Positions 47,567-58,987 of a stretch of 64,000 bases of DNA are shown here, in pieces. The translations under genes were made by a program, and so were the position numbers. Source of the DNA: Hermatobates lingyangjiaoensis. Taxonomy: Eukaryota > Arthropoda > Insecta > Hemiptera > Hermatobatidae. The stretch's first letter is position 1. Every line of letters starts with the position of its first letter. The notes under the pieces were generated by a model. The model saw only the letters and a list, made by a program, of their open reading frames with translations, did not search any database and was not told the DNA's origin. Location of the stretch: NCBI GenBank assembly GCA_026182355.1, contig JAPFBL010000170.1, positions 320,001 through 384,000 of the forward strand, given 5' to 3'.

Positions 47567-47663
47567 AAAAGAGAAAGGGAGACCAAGCACGTTGTAGACA
47601 CAACGGCTAGTAAAGGTTACTTGCCGTTGCGCCTGCAACGTGCTTGGTCTCCCTTTCTCTTTT

Positions 47664-47694
47664 CTCCTGAAGACGGATTACCCGAAAATTTGAG
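47664..47694 (+). ncRNA. Hammerhead-like motif, family F
   Basis: Right arm of the same pair; CTGAAGA at 47667-47673, AATT at 47687-47690, stem I GAG/CTC. Confidence 0.55.
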
Positions 47695-47755
47695 TTTGTA
47701 AGTGTGTTTCCTTACTCTGTGTGTTGCTGCTCTTCTTGAATTTTGAACTCGTTTC

Positions 47756-47787
<32 letters not shown>

Positions 47788-48922
47788 ATAGAAATACATT
47801 ATACATATAAGCTGTATTGAAATACCACAGAAATTACCATGCAGCCCGCGGTCCTTTGAAAATTATATTATGCGGCCCCCAGTTCACGAAAGATTGCCCA
47901 TGCCTGACCTAGAGTGTGCTATTTGACGACTAAATGAATCCATGTACTAAGAGACCTTCCTACTAAAGCTGGAGGGCTATTACATAGCCAACGAAGGTAC
48001 TACCCTCAAGTCCTTAAGGATTAAGTGGCGGTGTCATCCGAATGGTCAGTGCTTTAAGCAACACCCACAGCTTGCTTAATAGTAAGCAAGGATATTAAGG
48101 ATAGTAAGGTCTTTAGGACTCTGTGTGTTACCCGAATGCACCACTCAATGCTTTCAGCAATGAATCTATGCTCACCATGTTTAATCATTAATTTTTAATT
48201 TGCTCTTGCATGGCTGTGTTCTACACTCCTTGATGGATATAACTCAAATATAAGATAAACAACACTAATGGAACATATCACTAAACAAATGAATATGAAT
48301 AAATAACAAGTAACAAATCATAACAAATTACAATGAATATGATAACAATATATATAATTATTAACTCCAGAAGGGCGGAAAAGTAACTTTTTACATCTAG
48401 TTTTCATTTAATACTGTAAGACATTTAATAGCTGTCCTTAAAAACGAGACAATAATGAAAAAAGGCGGGAAGGGGGAACGATAATGAAAACACAGGGATA
48501 TAATGCAGGTTGGCCAACCTAATTATTTTATTGATATCGATTTTTAGATATGAAGTGAAATGAGATCGGGAGAGTTAGGGTGGCAAGCCTGATTATTAAA
48601 TCCTAGCTCTATGGCTAATTATTCCACGGTTTTGTTTACATACTTTTATTTAGCCTTTTTAAACCTTTATTTTAGATTTAATTGTTTTTATATTAATTAA
48701 TACTTAGTAAATTATTATTATTATTATTGAGCCTTTTCTGGAGATAAAATATTGTGTGAGCCTCGAGAATAATGAGCTGTTATTCCCTCGCATAGTTATT
48801 ATCACCCTCGGCTACGACTCAGAAGTTCAAATTCCTAAATCCATGGACTACGCCTCGGGATTTATTAGCCTTCAGCTAAGTAATCAACTAAAAGTAATAA
48901 TAAACCTCATTATTCCCTAGAG

Positions 48923-49471
48923 CAGGGGTTCTCAACCTTTGTTTGCTTGTGGACCCCCTAAAAGCTACTTGTGGACCCCCACTCCCCCCGGATACTTAAA
49001 AAACATAATTATACAAAGTTATAAATAAATATTTGTTTTTAGGTAAATGAAAATCGTTAATTATGAAATAATTTCATTACATCTAGAACGCATGCGAAAA
49101 TACAAAAATGTTTTTAAAACAATAACAAAATATTTCTTCATTAACAATTTATAAAGTGCCCTGAAATAAATTGTAACAGAATCAATATTGAATGTACCAT
49201 AAAGAGAAGTGCAATAGAAAATTTTAAAACATTGGATCATTTTAACAAACTGACGAGGATATTAGGCCTTATATTTTAATTATGTGTGAATATTGTACGG
49301 CCAAAGCTTACTACGTTTTGATTTATTTTTGGTTTGCTGATGAATTCATTTAAACTTAACATGGAGCCCTAACCACGTGTCATGGACCTTCAGAATACTA
49401 CTTTCCACATGGACTCCCAGTAATCCTCTGTGGACCCCTGGGGGTCCATGTGGACCACGTTGAGAACCACG
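48923..49471. mobile_element. hAT-like element with perfect 8-bp target duplication
   Basis: Ends caggggttctcaacc and cgttgagaaccacg; ccctagag on both sides (48915-48922, 49472-49479). Subterminal gtggacccc repeats. Confidence 0.9.
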
Positions 49472-49834
49472 CCCTAGAGCCATAAATATCTTTAGACTCG
49501 ATTATATATTTGTTCAATTACTTGTTATCATAAAATGTTTCACTAGTTATATTAAGTTTTTACATAAAAATTCAGAGATGATACGTGAAATTCCAAAATA
49601 TTATTAGAAATTATAGAACAGTTGTAATTCATTACTAGTTGTCTATAAATCTCATTAGATCTGGAGTTTCTTTTATGTTTTGGAGCTTTATGTACTGAAC
49701 TCAAATTTGTTTTTATCCAGCCATACATCTTATTTAGTACGTGGGTATCCAGGACTCACATTTTTATGATAATAGGAGCAAATTGTGATAAACTAACATT
49801 ACCTACTTGCTAGAGTATCAGCAACTTAAAAATA

Positions 49835-49879
<45 letters not shown>

Positions 49880-49885
<6 letters not shown>

Positions 49886-49990
49886 CTCTGACGAAGACCG
49901 CTTGTTACGGTTGAATGATCTTAGTCTTGTTTTCCCATTATCTTTTTGTGGTTTGATCATTGATTGTTATTTCACGTGTTTATGTGAAAT
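49880..49990 (+). repeat. Family A unit between (TA)n tracts
   Basis: gactctgacgaagaccgctt followed by GAATGATC: the palindrome is altered, so this copy is probably inactive. Ends in the TTTCAC/GTGAAA hairpin. Confidence 0.7.
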
Positions 49991-50044
<54 letters not shown>

Positions 50045-50118
50045 TAATAATCAACAATAACTTTTGATATAATATACGAATTAAATAAGACAATAAACAA
50101 ATATCTATTAATTAAAAT

Positions 50119-50154
50119 GCTCTAAGGCCTTTCGTTACAACATCATCAGAGAGC
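50119..50154 (-). ncRNA. Hammerhead-like motif, family G
   Basis: GCTCT-CTGATGA-T-GTT..AAC-GAA-AGGCCT-T-AGAGC. Stem I has five pairs. Confidence 0.75.
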
Positions 50155-50300
50155 TAAATGAAACAAACAAAAACTATAATAACAAGTTAACCTGGTTGAT
50201 TGAAGTCTTCAAGATTGCTCAAGTCTGAAGTTTCAGCAATCCTGAAGACTTCAATCAACCAGGTTAACTTGTTGTTATATTTTTTTGTTTGTTTCATTTA

Positions 50301-50336
50301 GCTCTCTGATGATGTTGTAACGAAAGGCCTTAGAGC
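50301..50336 (+). ncRNA. Hammerhead-like motif, family G
   Basis: Mirror copy of 50119-50154: CTGATGA 50306-50312, AGGCCT 50325-50330, T 50331, stem I AGAGC/GCTCT. Confidence 0.75.
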
Positions 50337-50394
50337 ATTTTAATTAATAGATATTTGTTTATTGTCGTATTTAATTCATATATATATACATATA

Positions 50395-50806
50395 TATTTA
50401 TCCTGGAAAATTGACCGAACCCCGATTAGAGAACACACCTTAATTATTATTATTATTAATTTTCTTAATCTATTTATTCTCTATTAGTCCAGTTATACCG
50501 TTGACCTTTCAACTCTTTTATTCTAACCGCTTGTTTCTCGTTCATTATTGACCTTTGACCTTCATAATATTAACCTGTACTTTCCTTTTAATCTATTTAT
50601 AGCAATGACTAAGCATGAGTCATCGATTTTAATTTAACATGTCACTTGGCCAACTCCTTTTCCAGTTGAACCCTGTTAGCAGGAGGTTAGTTCGTAGGAT
50701 CGAATCTCTCAGTCTTAAGATCGTGAATGCCGAGACTGCGGTTAATTTTAATGATACTTGTTTAAAAGAGGATCTGCTGCCTATTTATACCAATATATAT
50801 ATATCT
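50395..50806 (+). mobile_element. PLE 5' end with family B terminal repeat
   Basis: The family B outer block (gaaaattgaccgaaccccga ...) leads into a 200-bp leader with ttgacctttcaactctttta and then an ORF start at 50639: MSLGQLLFQLNPVSRRLVRR, IESLSLKIVNAETAVNFNDT, CLKEDLLPIYTN. The FNxTCLxxxLLPxYTN ending is typical of the N-terminal part of Penelope-like ORFs. The element is cut at a (TA) tract. The same leader without the ORF recurs at 53755-53925. Confidence 0.65.
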
Positions 50807-51525
50807 GTAAATTACTTAGAACTGATTCATTTCAAGTTATCTTTACGTTGTATATATTAAAGAAGAAAAAATAAAATATATTTATTTTAAAAATATACAA
50901 GTCTTTTTATATGCCTGATACTGTAGCAAGTAATTATTGTTAGTGATATACCTATGTAGTTAGCCAAACAGTTTAAAAGTTCATAACTTCGGTTCTACGT
51001 TGAATTTCCTATCTATTCAAATTTTAGCTTTCAAGATAGACACACACAAATCTACTGTCAAAGTTTCAGCTCAGTATGACTTACGGTGGCTGAGTTTGGT
51101 TCTGAGAGAATTTTTGGAAAAAAAAAACAGACATTTTTCTAAGGGTTGATTCTGTTTCTGTAATGTATGAAACGTAAAGATAATTTTGAATGAGTCAGTT
51201 CTAAGCAATGTAGAGACAAAATCATTCTTTTATTCATATAGATTATAATCACCCTTGGATCTTTTCAATGGTTTTTGATGACTAATTATTACTGACTTGA
51301 AGTGTGTTAAACAATTTTGGGCAACATCTACTCACACAACACACGCATAACCAAAAAAAAAAAATCAAAAATTGATTTAGGGGACCTTCAAACGTACAAA
51401 TAAATCAACTTATCAGAATATGACCTTTATAGTAGTTACAGCAAAGTAATTATGACTGGTTGACTGAAACGTTCAAAAACAATGAGTATTTAAATACAAA
51501 AAATTTGAAAGTAATGTAAACGTTA

Positions 51526-51910
51526 GGGGTCAGAGTAGCTCAGTGGTTAACGTACTGAGCGTGGTCCACCTCAGGCGTATATCGGAGGTTAACATTGTTT
51601 ATAACCTGGGCTAGAGCTTGGCGCCCCCGAGATGCGGCGAAAGAGCTTTCACGTAAAAAAGGCATCAGTATGTTTTATTGTTATTATCTGTGATATGGCT
51701 GAATAAGTTGAGAGCGCGAAATAATACCAAAACAGGTTAACGTATTAATCCCCACCCTTTGTTTTAATCAAGCAGGAGGTGAATAAATGTGAGTGCGTTA
51801 TTCTTCGGAGAGGACGTTAAGCAGTCGGCACCGAGCCTATATGATGTCAGGTAATCGTTAAAGATACTCGAAATGATCTTGAGTTAGGCAAAATATAGTA
51901 CTCCCAATGT
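51526..51910 (+). mobile_element. SINE interrupted by a 180-bp insertion
   Basis: Head ggggtcagagtagctcagtgg; body resumes at attaatccccaccc. The insert 51555-51734 is flanked by ggttaacgta twice (51545-51554, 51735-51744). Confidence 0.8.
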
Positions 51911-51979
51911 AGAATCTGTTGAATCACCGATCAAACAAAAAGCCGGTAGGTAAACGGCTAACGTTATCACCCGCTAGGA

Positions 51980-52410
51980 CACTGATAGGCAAAGTACGGC
52001 CCGCGGGCCAAGTGCGGCACTTCTGGGTAGTCAATCCGGCCCGCGACAAGGTTTTGAATAAGCCTACAAATAAAATACAGGTGTTTTCTACCATGAAGCT
52101 TCGTAAAAAACGATTGATTGACGACCATTTAGCTTCACTAATGAGAATCAGCTCATCCCAGTTTCTACCAAATTATGAACACTTTTTAGAAGCTCAGTCA
52201 CAGTTTCATCTGTCACATACGCCTTCATACTCATCTAAAGAATAATCAATTTATGTAATTTTTTTGTATCATATTATAATATAAGTTGTGTGTGATTTAA
52301 AAGTCAAAAATAAAGTTTAACACTTGAAAAAATCTGTTTTCGTTTTTTTCCGGCCCACCTGGATATTTTTTTTATTTTATCTACCCCTTCTCTTGGAAAG
52401 TTTGTCACTG
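51980..52410. mobile_element. hAT-like element, cggcccgcgggcc type
   Basis: Ends cactgataggcaaagtacgg and gaaagtttgtcactg; flanked by cgctagga and cgctagag. An open plus frame inside shows no known domain. Confidence 0.65.
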
Positions 52411-52565
52411 CGCTAGAGGATCCGTTTAAAACAATAAAAAAAAAAAAGGAAATTATAGCTTAAAGTAAATATGAGCAAATGCAAAATGAAGTGAAGACTT
52501 TTTTTCCGGTCCGCCTGGATATTTTTTTATACACTTTTTAAAGTTTGCCCATCATTGCTCTAGGG

Positions 52566-53020
52566 CAGTGTTCTTAACCTTTTTGGTGCAATGGACCCCT
52601 TTAAAATGTTTAAATATGTCACGGATTTTTTTTTCATATGTCTGTGAAAAACATTTGTTTAAACGTCAATTATTACAAAATATATTCTATTTTATTATTT
52701 AAATATTTTTATTTTTATTTCAATAATATAACTGTAGAGAGATATCTTTATGTTCCTGGATATAAAATAATAATTGTAATTTATTTTCAATGTGAAGGCT
52801 GTTGCTGCTTTTCCTTGATTAGGAGATTGAATTGAGGAATGGTTTTCGACAAAGCAACGCGCATTTCATGTTCGACATTCAGTCGATTTCAATGTTTTGT
52901 TTTTATTGTTACGGTTTTGGTTTTCTTGTTAATTTTAAAAATTAGGAGCAGTCGGCGAACCCCCAAAATATAATCCATGGACCCCCGAGGGGTCCATGAA
53001 CCACAGGCTAAGAAACATTG
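52566..53020. mobile_element. hAT-like element with perfect 8-bp target duplication
   Basis: Ends cagtgttcttaacc and gctaagaaacattg; ctctaggg on both sides (52558-52565, 53021-53028). Internal ggacccccgaggggtcc palindrome. Confidence 0.88.
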
Positions 53021-53524
53021 CTCTAGGGGATCGGTTTAAAGAATGAAAAAATAATGAAAATTATATCTTAAAATAAATATGAACAATTGAAAAATGAAAT
53101 GAAGATATCTTCAAATGATTTCAATGTAGAGTGGAAGTCCGACAGTGATCAACGTGCTAATGTTCAGGTGTATCAATCAGTATACTGATGTAATTCAGCT
53201 AACTGTGCGAGATTCACCTTGACTAGGCTAGGAAACACAGCAGACGCCCCCGCACCCTAGCTAAACAGATCCCTGTGTCAAGGACGAACAGCTCACAATG
53301 GAGGTGAAGAGCCGGTTGTTATCGACAGATGTCATTTCACTATCGATCATGAAAAAACGTTTGGAGAGGCAATTGAGGAAATGTTGAGGGGGGGCTTTTG
53401 CAAATTGAATAGACTGAGTCGAGTGTCAGGGGGCTAAACAGCATGTCTGAACGACTGCTCTCGCACTACACTCATGTGTGTCATGTCGATAGAAACAACC
53501 ACACGACCTTCATTATCACAACCA

Positions 53525-53930
53525 CATTATATATATATATATATATAACAGATTTAACAGTCTAGTCGAAGGTTTTGTCCGGTTAACATTGTTATTCCTT
53601 TAAATAATTTAAATTTTATTTCCTTAGTTAAAAAATTCTCACTTCTGCCTATGAAAAAGGTTTTAAATAAAACCGAAACGTTGGCAACGAGAGTTTTATT
53701 TTTTATCCTGGAAAATTGACCGAACCCCGATTAGAGAACACCTATATATATATATTTTCTTAATCTATTTATTCTCTATTAGTCCAGTTATACCTTTGAC
53801 CTTTTAACTCTTTTATTCTAACCGCTTGTTTCTTGTTCATTATTGACCTTTGACCTTCTCTTTATATTAACCTGTACTATCCTTTTAATCTATTTATAGC
53901 AATGACTAAGCATGAATATATAATATAATA
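53525..53930 (+). mobile_element. Family B unit and truncated PLE leader
   Basis: (TA)n at 53527-53547, family B unit 53640-53745 on the plus strand, TA, then the PLE leader 53755-53925 stopping just before the ORF start seen at 50639. Confidence 0.7.
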
Positions 53931-54137
53931 TGGATTAAATACAAAAAACAACACTCCTGATGTATTCGACTTGTATTATATAGTAGACAGAGCTTTGTTT
54001 TATGAAAGGAATACATTTAATATCAGCTGGTAAAAGTGTTATTGATTTTTTCAATCTCTAATTCAAAAGAGTTGAGATTTGGTCACGGTTGAAAGATTTA
54101 GTCTTGTTTTCCCATTTCTTATTGTGGTTGATCATTG

Positions 54138-54179
<42 letters not shown>

Positions 54180-54214
54180 TAGAGAGAGAGATAGAACAAC
54201 TTATCAATCAATTA

Positions 54215-54395
54215 AGAGGAAATAAGACAGAGAAACAACAACAAAACTCACTTCAATATTTTGTCCTTGCCGTCATCACGAGAAGAAGAGTTCTGCTCGC
54301 TGAGCATACAGTAACTCAACCAGACCAAAATATTGAAGTGAGTTAGCTTTGTTGTTGTTTCTCAGTGTTATTTTCTGATAATTGTTTGATATATA
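54215..54395. repeat. Degraded E2-like inverted pair
   Basis: Arms ctcacttcaatattttg and complement; core GTGATGA and CAAAAT, so C and G of the core are lost. Confidence 0.6.
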
Positions 54396-54478
54396 TATAT
54401 TTAATATATATATCTATTAGAGGGTCCAAAGGCCCAACTTGTCAGTCATTTTTTGAATCACTTTTAAAATTGTACTAC

Positions 54479-54585
54479 CATACCTAATTGAATATTTATC
54501 CTGACGATGAATTGAGTCGGTACCTGTCTCCGGAATCTATCTTCCTGGAGACAAGCCAATTGAAATATAGTAGTGAGTTTTTGTG
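54479..54585 (+). ncRNA. Hammerhead-like motif with long stem II
   Basis: CTGACGA near 54490, outer pair AATTG/CAATT, inner hairpin TGTCTCC/GGAGACA, GAA, ATAT, A. Stem I has only one pair. Confidence 0.4.
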
Positions 54586-54710
54586 ATTTCTTTTTTGTGA
54601 ATCTAGTTTATATATATATGTATATATATATATATTGATAAAAGTATCGACCGTGGAATAGAAACAGGTTTAACCTGAAGAACTGACCGAGTCCCGATAA
54701 ATTTTAGTTT

Positions 54711-54755
<45 letters not shown>

Positions 54756-54756
54756 C

Positions 54757-55138
54757 GGGACCATAGGGTCCCGATCAGATCCCGGTTTAAATCAGAAGCG
54801 TTAACTTTTATATGTTATTCCTTTTATCTTTAACTTATATATATATTTATATAATTAATTTTTTTTTATTTCATTTTTTATAATTTTATCTATTGTTTTT
54901 GCTTTCTCCGTTCTCCGACGTTTAGTGCCTAGCTCCTTTTTTACGCTAGTGCTGCTCTCATCGGTTGACTCTTTATTGCTTCATTCGCGCTCCTTTCTTC
55001 GACGTGGGGAGATCTCTCTCACTTCGTCCTCTCTTCTAGTCTACTCCTGATGACGAACAACAGTTCGAAATATTGAATTCTGTAAGTGTTCTTTTTATTC
55101 TTTTTTCTGTGTCGTGCTTTGTGTAATTTAAAATCATA

Positions 55139-55140
<2 letters not shown>
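54757..55140 (+). mobile_element. PLE-E 3' end with terminal repeat
   Basis: Begins with the end of a GIY-YIG frame (gatcagatcccggtttaa), then the same untranslated region and hammerhead block as 57893-58350. (TA)n at both ends. Confidence 0.75.
55045..55076 (+). ncRNA. Hammerhead-like motif, family E
   Basis: CTGATGA (55047-55053), extra C, stem GAAC/GTTC, GAA, palindrome ATAT, T, then GA pairing with TC before the core. Stem I is short. Confidence 0.6.
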
Positions 55141-55174
<34 letters not shown>

Positions 55175-55377
55175 ATAACGACGGATGTCGAAATATCGAA
55201 GTGAGTTCTTTCTGTGTTCTTTTCTATGTGTTAAAGTGTATATACGAGTATATATATAAACTAGAATTTAAAAAGAACACATAGAAAGGAAATCACTGAA
55301 CTCACTACTATATTTCGATGTCCTCGTCTTAGGAAAAGAAGTGAATCGCTCCAAACGATAAATAATATATATATATA

Positions 55378-55445
55378 TACATAGAGAGAGAGAGAGAGAG
55401 AGAGATAGAGAGAGAGAGAGTGAGAGTGAGTGACAGAGAGAGATA
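55378..55445. repeat. (GA)n tract
   Basis: Plain purine microsatellite next to a (TA) run. Confidence 0.95.
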
Positions 55446-55449
55446 CAAG

Positions 55450-56400
55450 ATATTAAGAAAGCAAGGAAGCACTAAAATAAATGACCAGATTACAGAGACA
55501 TTACAGAGCAAGCTGGCGTGGGGTTAATCTTGACCTGAAAGCCGGGACCATTTAACAACTGGCAGTTGAAGTCGCGCCAAGAGAAAAGAACCTCACAGAA
55601 TTCACATCATTACTGCAGTTTAATTGGATAGAGCAGAGAGAGAGAGACGTGTTAAAAGCTGAAGAGAAATAACCATGTCTAGTTATCATGCTCAAGTCAA
55701 CGAGAAGACGAAAAGGGTAATAATTAATGACTGTTGATATCGTGGCACATAAGAAATATAACTAATTTGGAGCAATCCAACTCCAAGTGACGAAAAGTCA
55801 CTTAGCAATGCAGTAAAGCATGTGTCTAACTACTTCAAAGTTACGCAAAGGTTGATAAATACACTTCAATCATTATGGTGATCCAAAGGTAACTGCCATC
55901 TTAATCTTATCAGTAGAGTAGCATGCAGGGCGGAGCGACTACCAGGGAAAGTCCAACTTGGAAGTGGTTTGGTATATATATATATTTTTGGTATATATAT
56001 GTACATATATATGAATAAATGAAAATACTAAACAGTCCAAACAGGACAGATAAATAAATGAGAAAGGCAACACATAAAAGAAACGAGAACACTTCAAGAA
56101 CGTTCATCATCAGGAAGGGAGTAGAAGGGAAGAAGGAAGAAGAAGAGATACGTGCGTTCAGGATTGCGAGTGGAACGCAATCCTCAACTGGCTATATACG
56201 TGCTGCAACCGACGGCTGCAGTCGGTTTAATTTTTTTGCAAGAAAAGTGACTTCTGTGAATTCTGGAAAGTCACTTTAAATGGATTGTGACTGTTTCAAC
56301 AAAGTGTTGTTCATCTATCCAGTTGTAATTTGAAGGAATCAAAGAAAAAGAACTACAACTTGATTGTAAAGGAATCGCCCATTCGTTCAAGTAAACTGTA
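55450..56400. other. Mostly unrecognised
   Basis: A TA tract at 55973-56010 is followed by a repeat with aacgttcatcatcaggaag on the plus strand, which resembles a hammerhead unit but lacks the GAA-palindrome block. A 9-bp hairpin (aggattgcg/cgcaatcct) sits at 56158-56183. Confidence 0.4.
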
Positions 56401-56410
56401 CCGTATATTG

Positions 56411-56719
56411 CAGGGTTTCTCAAAATGGGGGTAAATTTGGGCTCTTGAGGGGGATGAAATGTGACTACAGTAAGTTTACAGAGTGAGGAAAGCTATTATA
56501 GGTTTTGACGTCTTAATTATAATTTAAAAAAAAAATTGATTGAATTACATTTTATACATTCATCAATAATTGTAATTAACATTTCATTTGTAAAATTCGA
56601 TATAAACATAATCACTGTAAAGTTGTAAAAGTATATATACTACCTTGGAAAGAAGATTGAATGGCATTATGGGAAATGGCGAGAGGGGTGAATGGGACAA
56701 GGAAGGTTAAGAACCTCTT
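56411..56719. mobile_element. hAT-like MITE with perfect 8-bp target duplication
   Basis: Ends cagggtttctcaaaatgg and ggttaagaacctctt; gtatattg at 56403-56410 and 56720-56727. Confidence 0.82.
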
Positions 56720-57209
56720 GTATATTGGACTTCAGTATTACTTGATAGTTTTTCTTCTGCTTGTTTTATCGTTTCTGTTTTTGCAGTTTTTTTGTTGTTG
56801 AGTTATTTGTTTGTTGTGATCAATGAACAAACTTAATTGTTTATATAAAGTTGTTAGCATAAAAAAATGTATGTTTTACTCTTTTATGCTACAGTACTAT
56901 AGTTAATGCAACAGAACGAATTAGATGTTTTTAGTTTTATTGTTATAAAATAAAAAAACGTTGTTATCTTTTTTTATGTCACTGTACCATCATATTTTGT
57001 GCTACAGAATGAATTAAAATTTGTAGCATGTATTGTTATGGGAAAACGCGTTTCACGTAACGAACTTTTCGCATAACAAACTTGCTCATGGAACGAATTA
57101 AGTACGTTGTACGAGGCACCACTACATCTATATATTATTGCACTATATCCTCATTGGTGTTGACAACTACTCCCTTTGTGTTCACTCGAATAAAGAGTAA
57201 GGAAGAATT

Positions 57210-57540
57210 TTCTAAAGCATAAACAAACAAGGCTGCCCTCAGGAAGCTGTGATTAGCTCTATTATCTTCAATATCATGATCAATGACGACTCAATGAAGT
57301 ACAGAGCAGACAAGGAATGGATCTTTCTTCTTCATCCACACAATCGAGTAATATGGCTCAGTCGCTCTCAACTTACACACAAGGCGAAATATTTTAATGC
57401 AACTCTTGAAAAACTTAGAATATCCGCATATAAACACGAATTTCAAATAATTGGAGAAACATCCTTAGATTGGAAAGTTTACCAGTTCAACAAAGTGACA
57501 ACCTATCAACTTGAATTTTACCTATCAACCTTAAAATGAT
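57210..57540 (+). pseudogene. LINE reverse transcriptase fragment
   Basis: Plus-strand frame starts GCPQEAVISSIIFNIMINDD, a worn form of the GxPQGSVxSPxLFNIxIND motif of non-LTR retrotransposon reverse transcriptases. Further on, RVIWLSRSQLTHKAKYFNAT then LEKLRISAYKHEFQI matches the part just after the catalytic YxDD box, which itself is lost (FLLHPHN). Broken and short; could be the same family as 31740-32010. Confidence 0.75.
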
Positions 57541-57559
57541 GCCAGATAGGGTTTGATAT

Positions 57560-57890
57560 AGTATATATACCAATGATCAAACCACAATATGAAATGGGAA
57601 AATAATACGATCTTTCAACCGTAACAAGCGGTCTTTGTCAGAGTCAAAACCCCAACTCAGATTGGCTATCAAAATATTTTTATTATATATATCAATGATC
57701 AAACCACAATAAGAAAATAGGAAAACAAGACTAGGATCTTTAAACCGTAACAAGAGGTCTTCGTCCTGACGAAGACAGCTTGTTACGGTTTAAAGATCTT
57801 AGTCTTGTTTTCCCATTTTCTTATTGTGGTTTGATCATTTATTGTTATTTCACGTGTTTATGTGAAATCTTTATATATATATATATATAT
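57560..57890. repeat. Family A copies, one single and one inverted pair
   Basis: A minus copy at 57575-57655, then a minus/plus pair at 57693-57870 that meets at 57766. Each ends in the TTTCAC/GTGAAA hairpin or a TA tract. Confidence 0.75.
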
Positions 57891-57892
57891 AT

Positions 57893-58629
57893 AAATTTAA
57901 ATTACACAAAGCACGACACAGAAAAGAGAATACAAAGAAAACTTACAGAATTCAATATTTCGAACTGTTGTTCGTCATCAAGAGAGTAGACTAGTAGAGA
58001 GGACGAAGTGAGAGAGATCTCCCCACGTCGAAGAACGGAGCGCGAATGAAGAAATAAAGAGTCAACCGAAGAGAGCAGCACTAGCGTAAAAAAGGAGCTA
58101 GGCACTAAACGTCGGAGAACGGAGAAAGCAAAAACAATAGATAAAATTATAAAATTAAAAATTATAAATTAAAAATTATAAAAAAGGAAATAATAAAAAA
58201 AATAAATAAATAAATAAAATAAAAAATAAAAAATATATATAATAAAAAAAGGAAAAAAATATATATAATAATAAAATAATAAAAAAAAAATAATAAAAAA
58301 AATATATATATATGAATATATAAGTTAAAAATAAAAGGAAAAACAAATAAAAGTTAACGCTTCTGATTTAAACCGGGATCTGATCGGGCCCCCAATAACC
58401 ATATGTGGGCCTCCTCAGACGCTCTTAATGTCAAACTACGGTCATCAGTGGTCACTAGCTTAATGATTTGAACAGAAAAGCAGTCATTAAAAGAAAGGTT
58501 ATGGCTGTTGGCATGGATAGCTACAGGAAGCTGTTTGCGCTGACCGACCGAAGCTCTATGGTTGTTCAAACGCTCATTGAGCTTGGTAGAAGTCATACCA
58601 ATGTAGAATGCTCTACATATTATACATCT
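57893..58629 (-). mobile_element. PLE-E 3' part: GIY-YIG domain and terminal repeat
   Basis: On the minus strand a GIY-YIG coding end (58629-58354) is followed by an A-rich untranslated region and the family E block with TTGATGA, GAAC/GTTC, GAA, ATAT (57985-57945). Terminal (TA)n both sides. The first core base is T, so this copy is probably inactive. Confidence 0.8.
58354..58629 (-). pseudogene. GIY-YIG endonuclease end of a Penelope-like element
   Basis: Frame CRAFYIGMTSTKLNERLNNH, then RASVGQRKQLPVAIHANSHN and ...LTLRASEEAHIWLLGARSDP, stop TAA. It shows the YIG half of the GIY-YIG motif, the following Arg/His helix (LNERLNNHR) and the Glu-containing helix (RASEEAHIW) expected of the nuclease. 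The CRAFYIG start with T-S-T-K is typical of PLE endonucleases, which lie at the C-terminus after the reverse transcriptase. Only about 90 codons remain; the 5' part is replaced by a TA tract. Confidence 0.8.
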
Positions 58630-58684
58630 ATATATATTATATATTATAATATAATATATATTATATATATATAATATATGTTTT

Positions 58685-58870
58685 ATTAAAAATTATGCAA
58701 TTTTAACTTTTGTTCTTTTCCGAGTTAATTTTTCAAGTTTTCTCACTATGGATTTCCACCTTTCTGGTAAAATATAAAGTAATTCACCAAAAGATTTATT
58801 CTTGACTTCCATTTTAACTCGGAAAAGAACAAAAGTTAAAATTGGCATAATTTTTAATAAAACATGTTTG
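58685..58870. repeat. Inverted repeat beside (TA)n and (CA)n
   Basis: Arms ttaacttttgttcttttccg and complement separated by about 90 bp, followed by cacacacacatatata. Confidence 0.75.
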
Positions 58871-58892
58871 ATTGAAGTTCTGCTCCCAAAAT

Positions 58893-58929
<37 letters not shown>

Positions 58930-58987
58930 GTTCAATGTAGCAAAAGAAACATAAGACAAATCAAAAACACAGATACAGTCTCTTTTC

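Larger units (their letters stand above)
46731..47906. mobile_element. hAT-like element with nested insertions
   Basis: Ends caggcatgggcaacctgc and gattgcccatgcctg; flanked by acctacag and acctagag. Original element is split by a family F piece (about 46990-47115), a family A copy with (TA)n (47222-47435) and a family F inverted pair (47450-47755). Confidence 0.85.
50085..50385. repeat. Family G inverted pair
   Basis: Arms of about 110 bp around 50235, both with intact motifs; (TA)n on each side. Confidence 0.85.
49555..51243. repeat. Dispersed repeat R, copy 2, with PLE cluster inside
   Basis: Matches copy 1 at both ends of a 970-bp foreign block (49839-50805). Copy 1 (30632-30664) shows the unoccupied site, a short TA-rich stretch. 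Confidence 0.75.
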
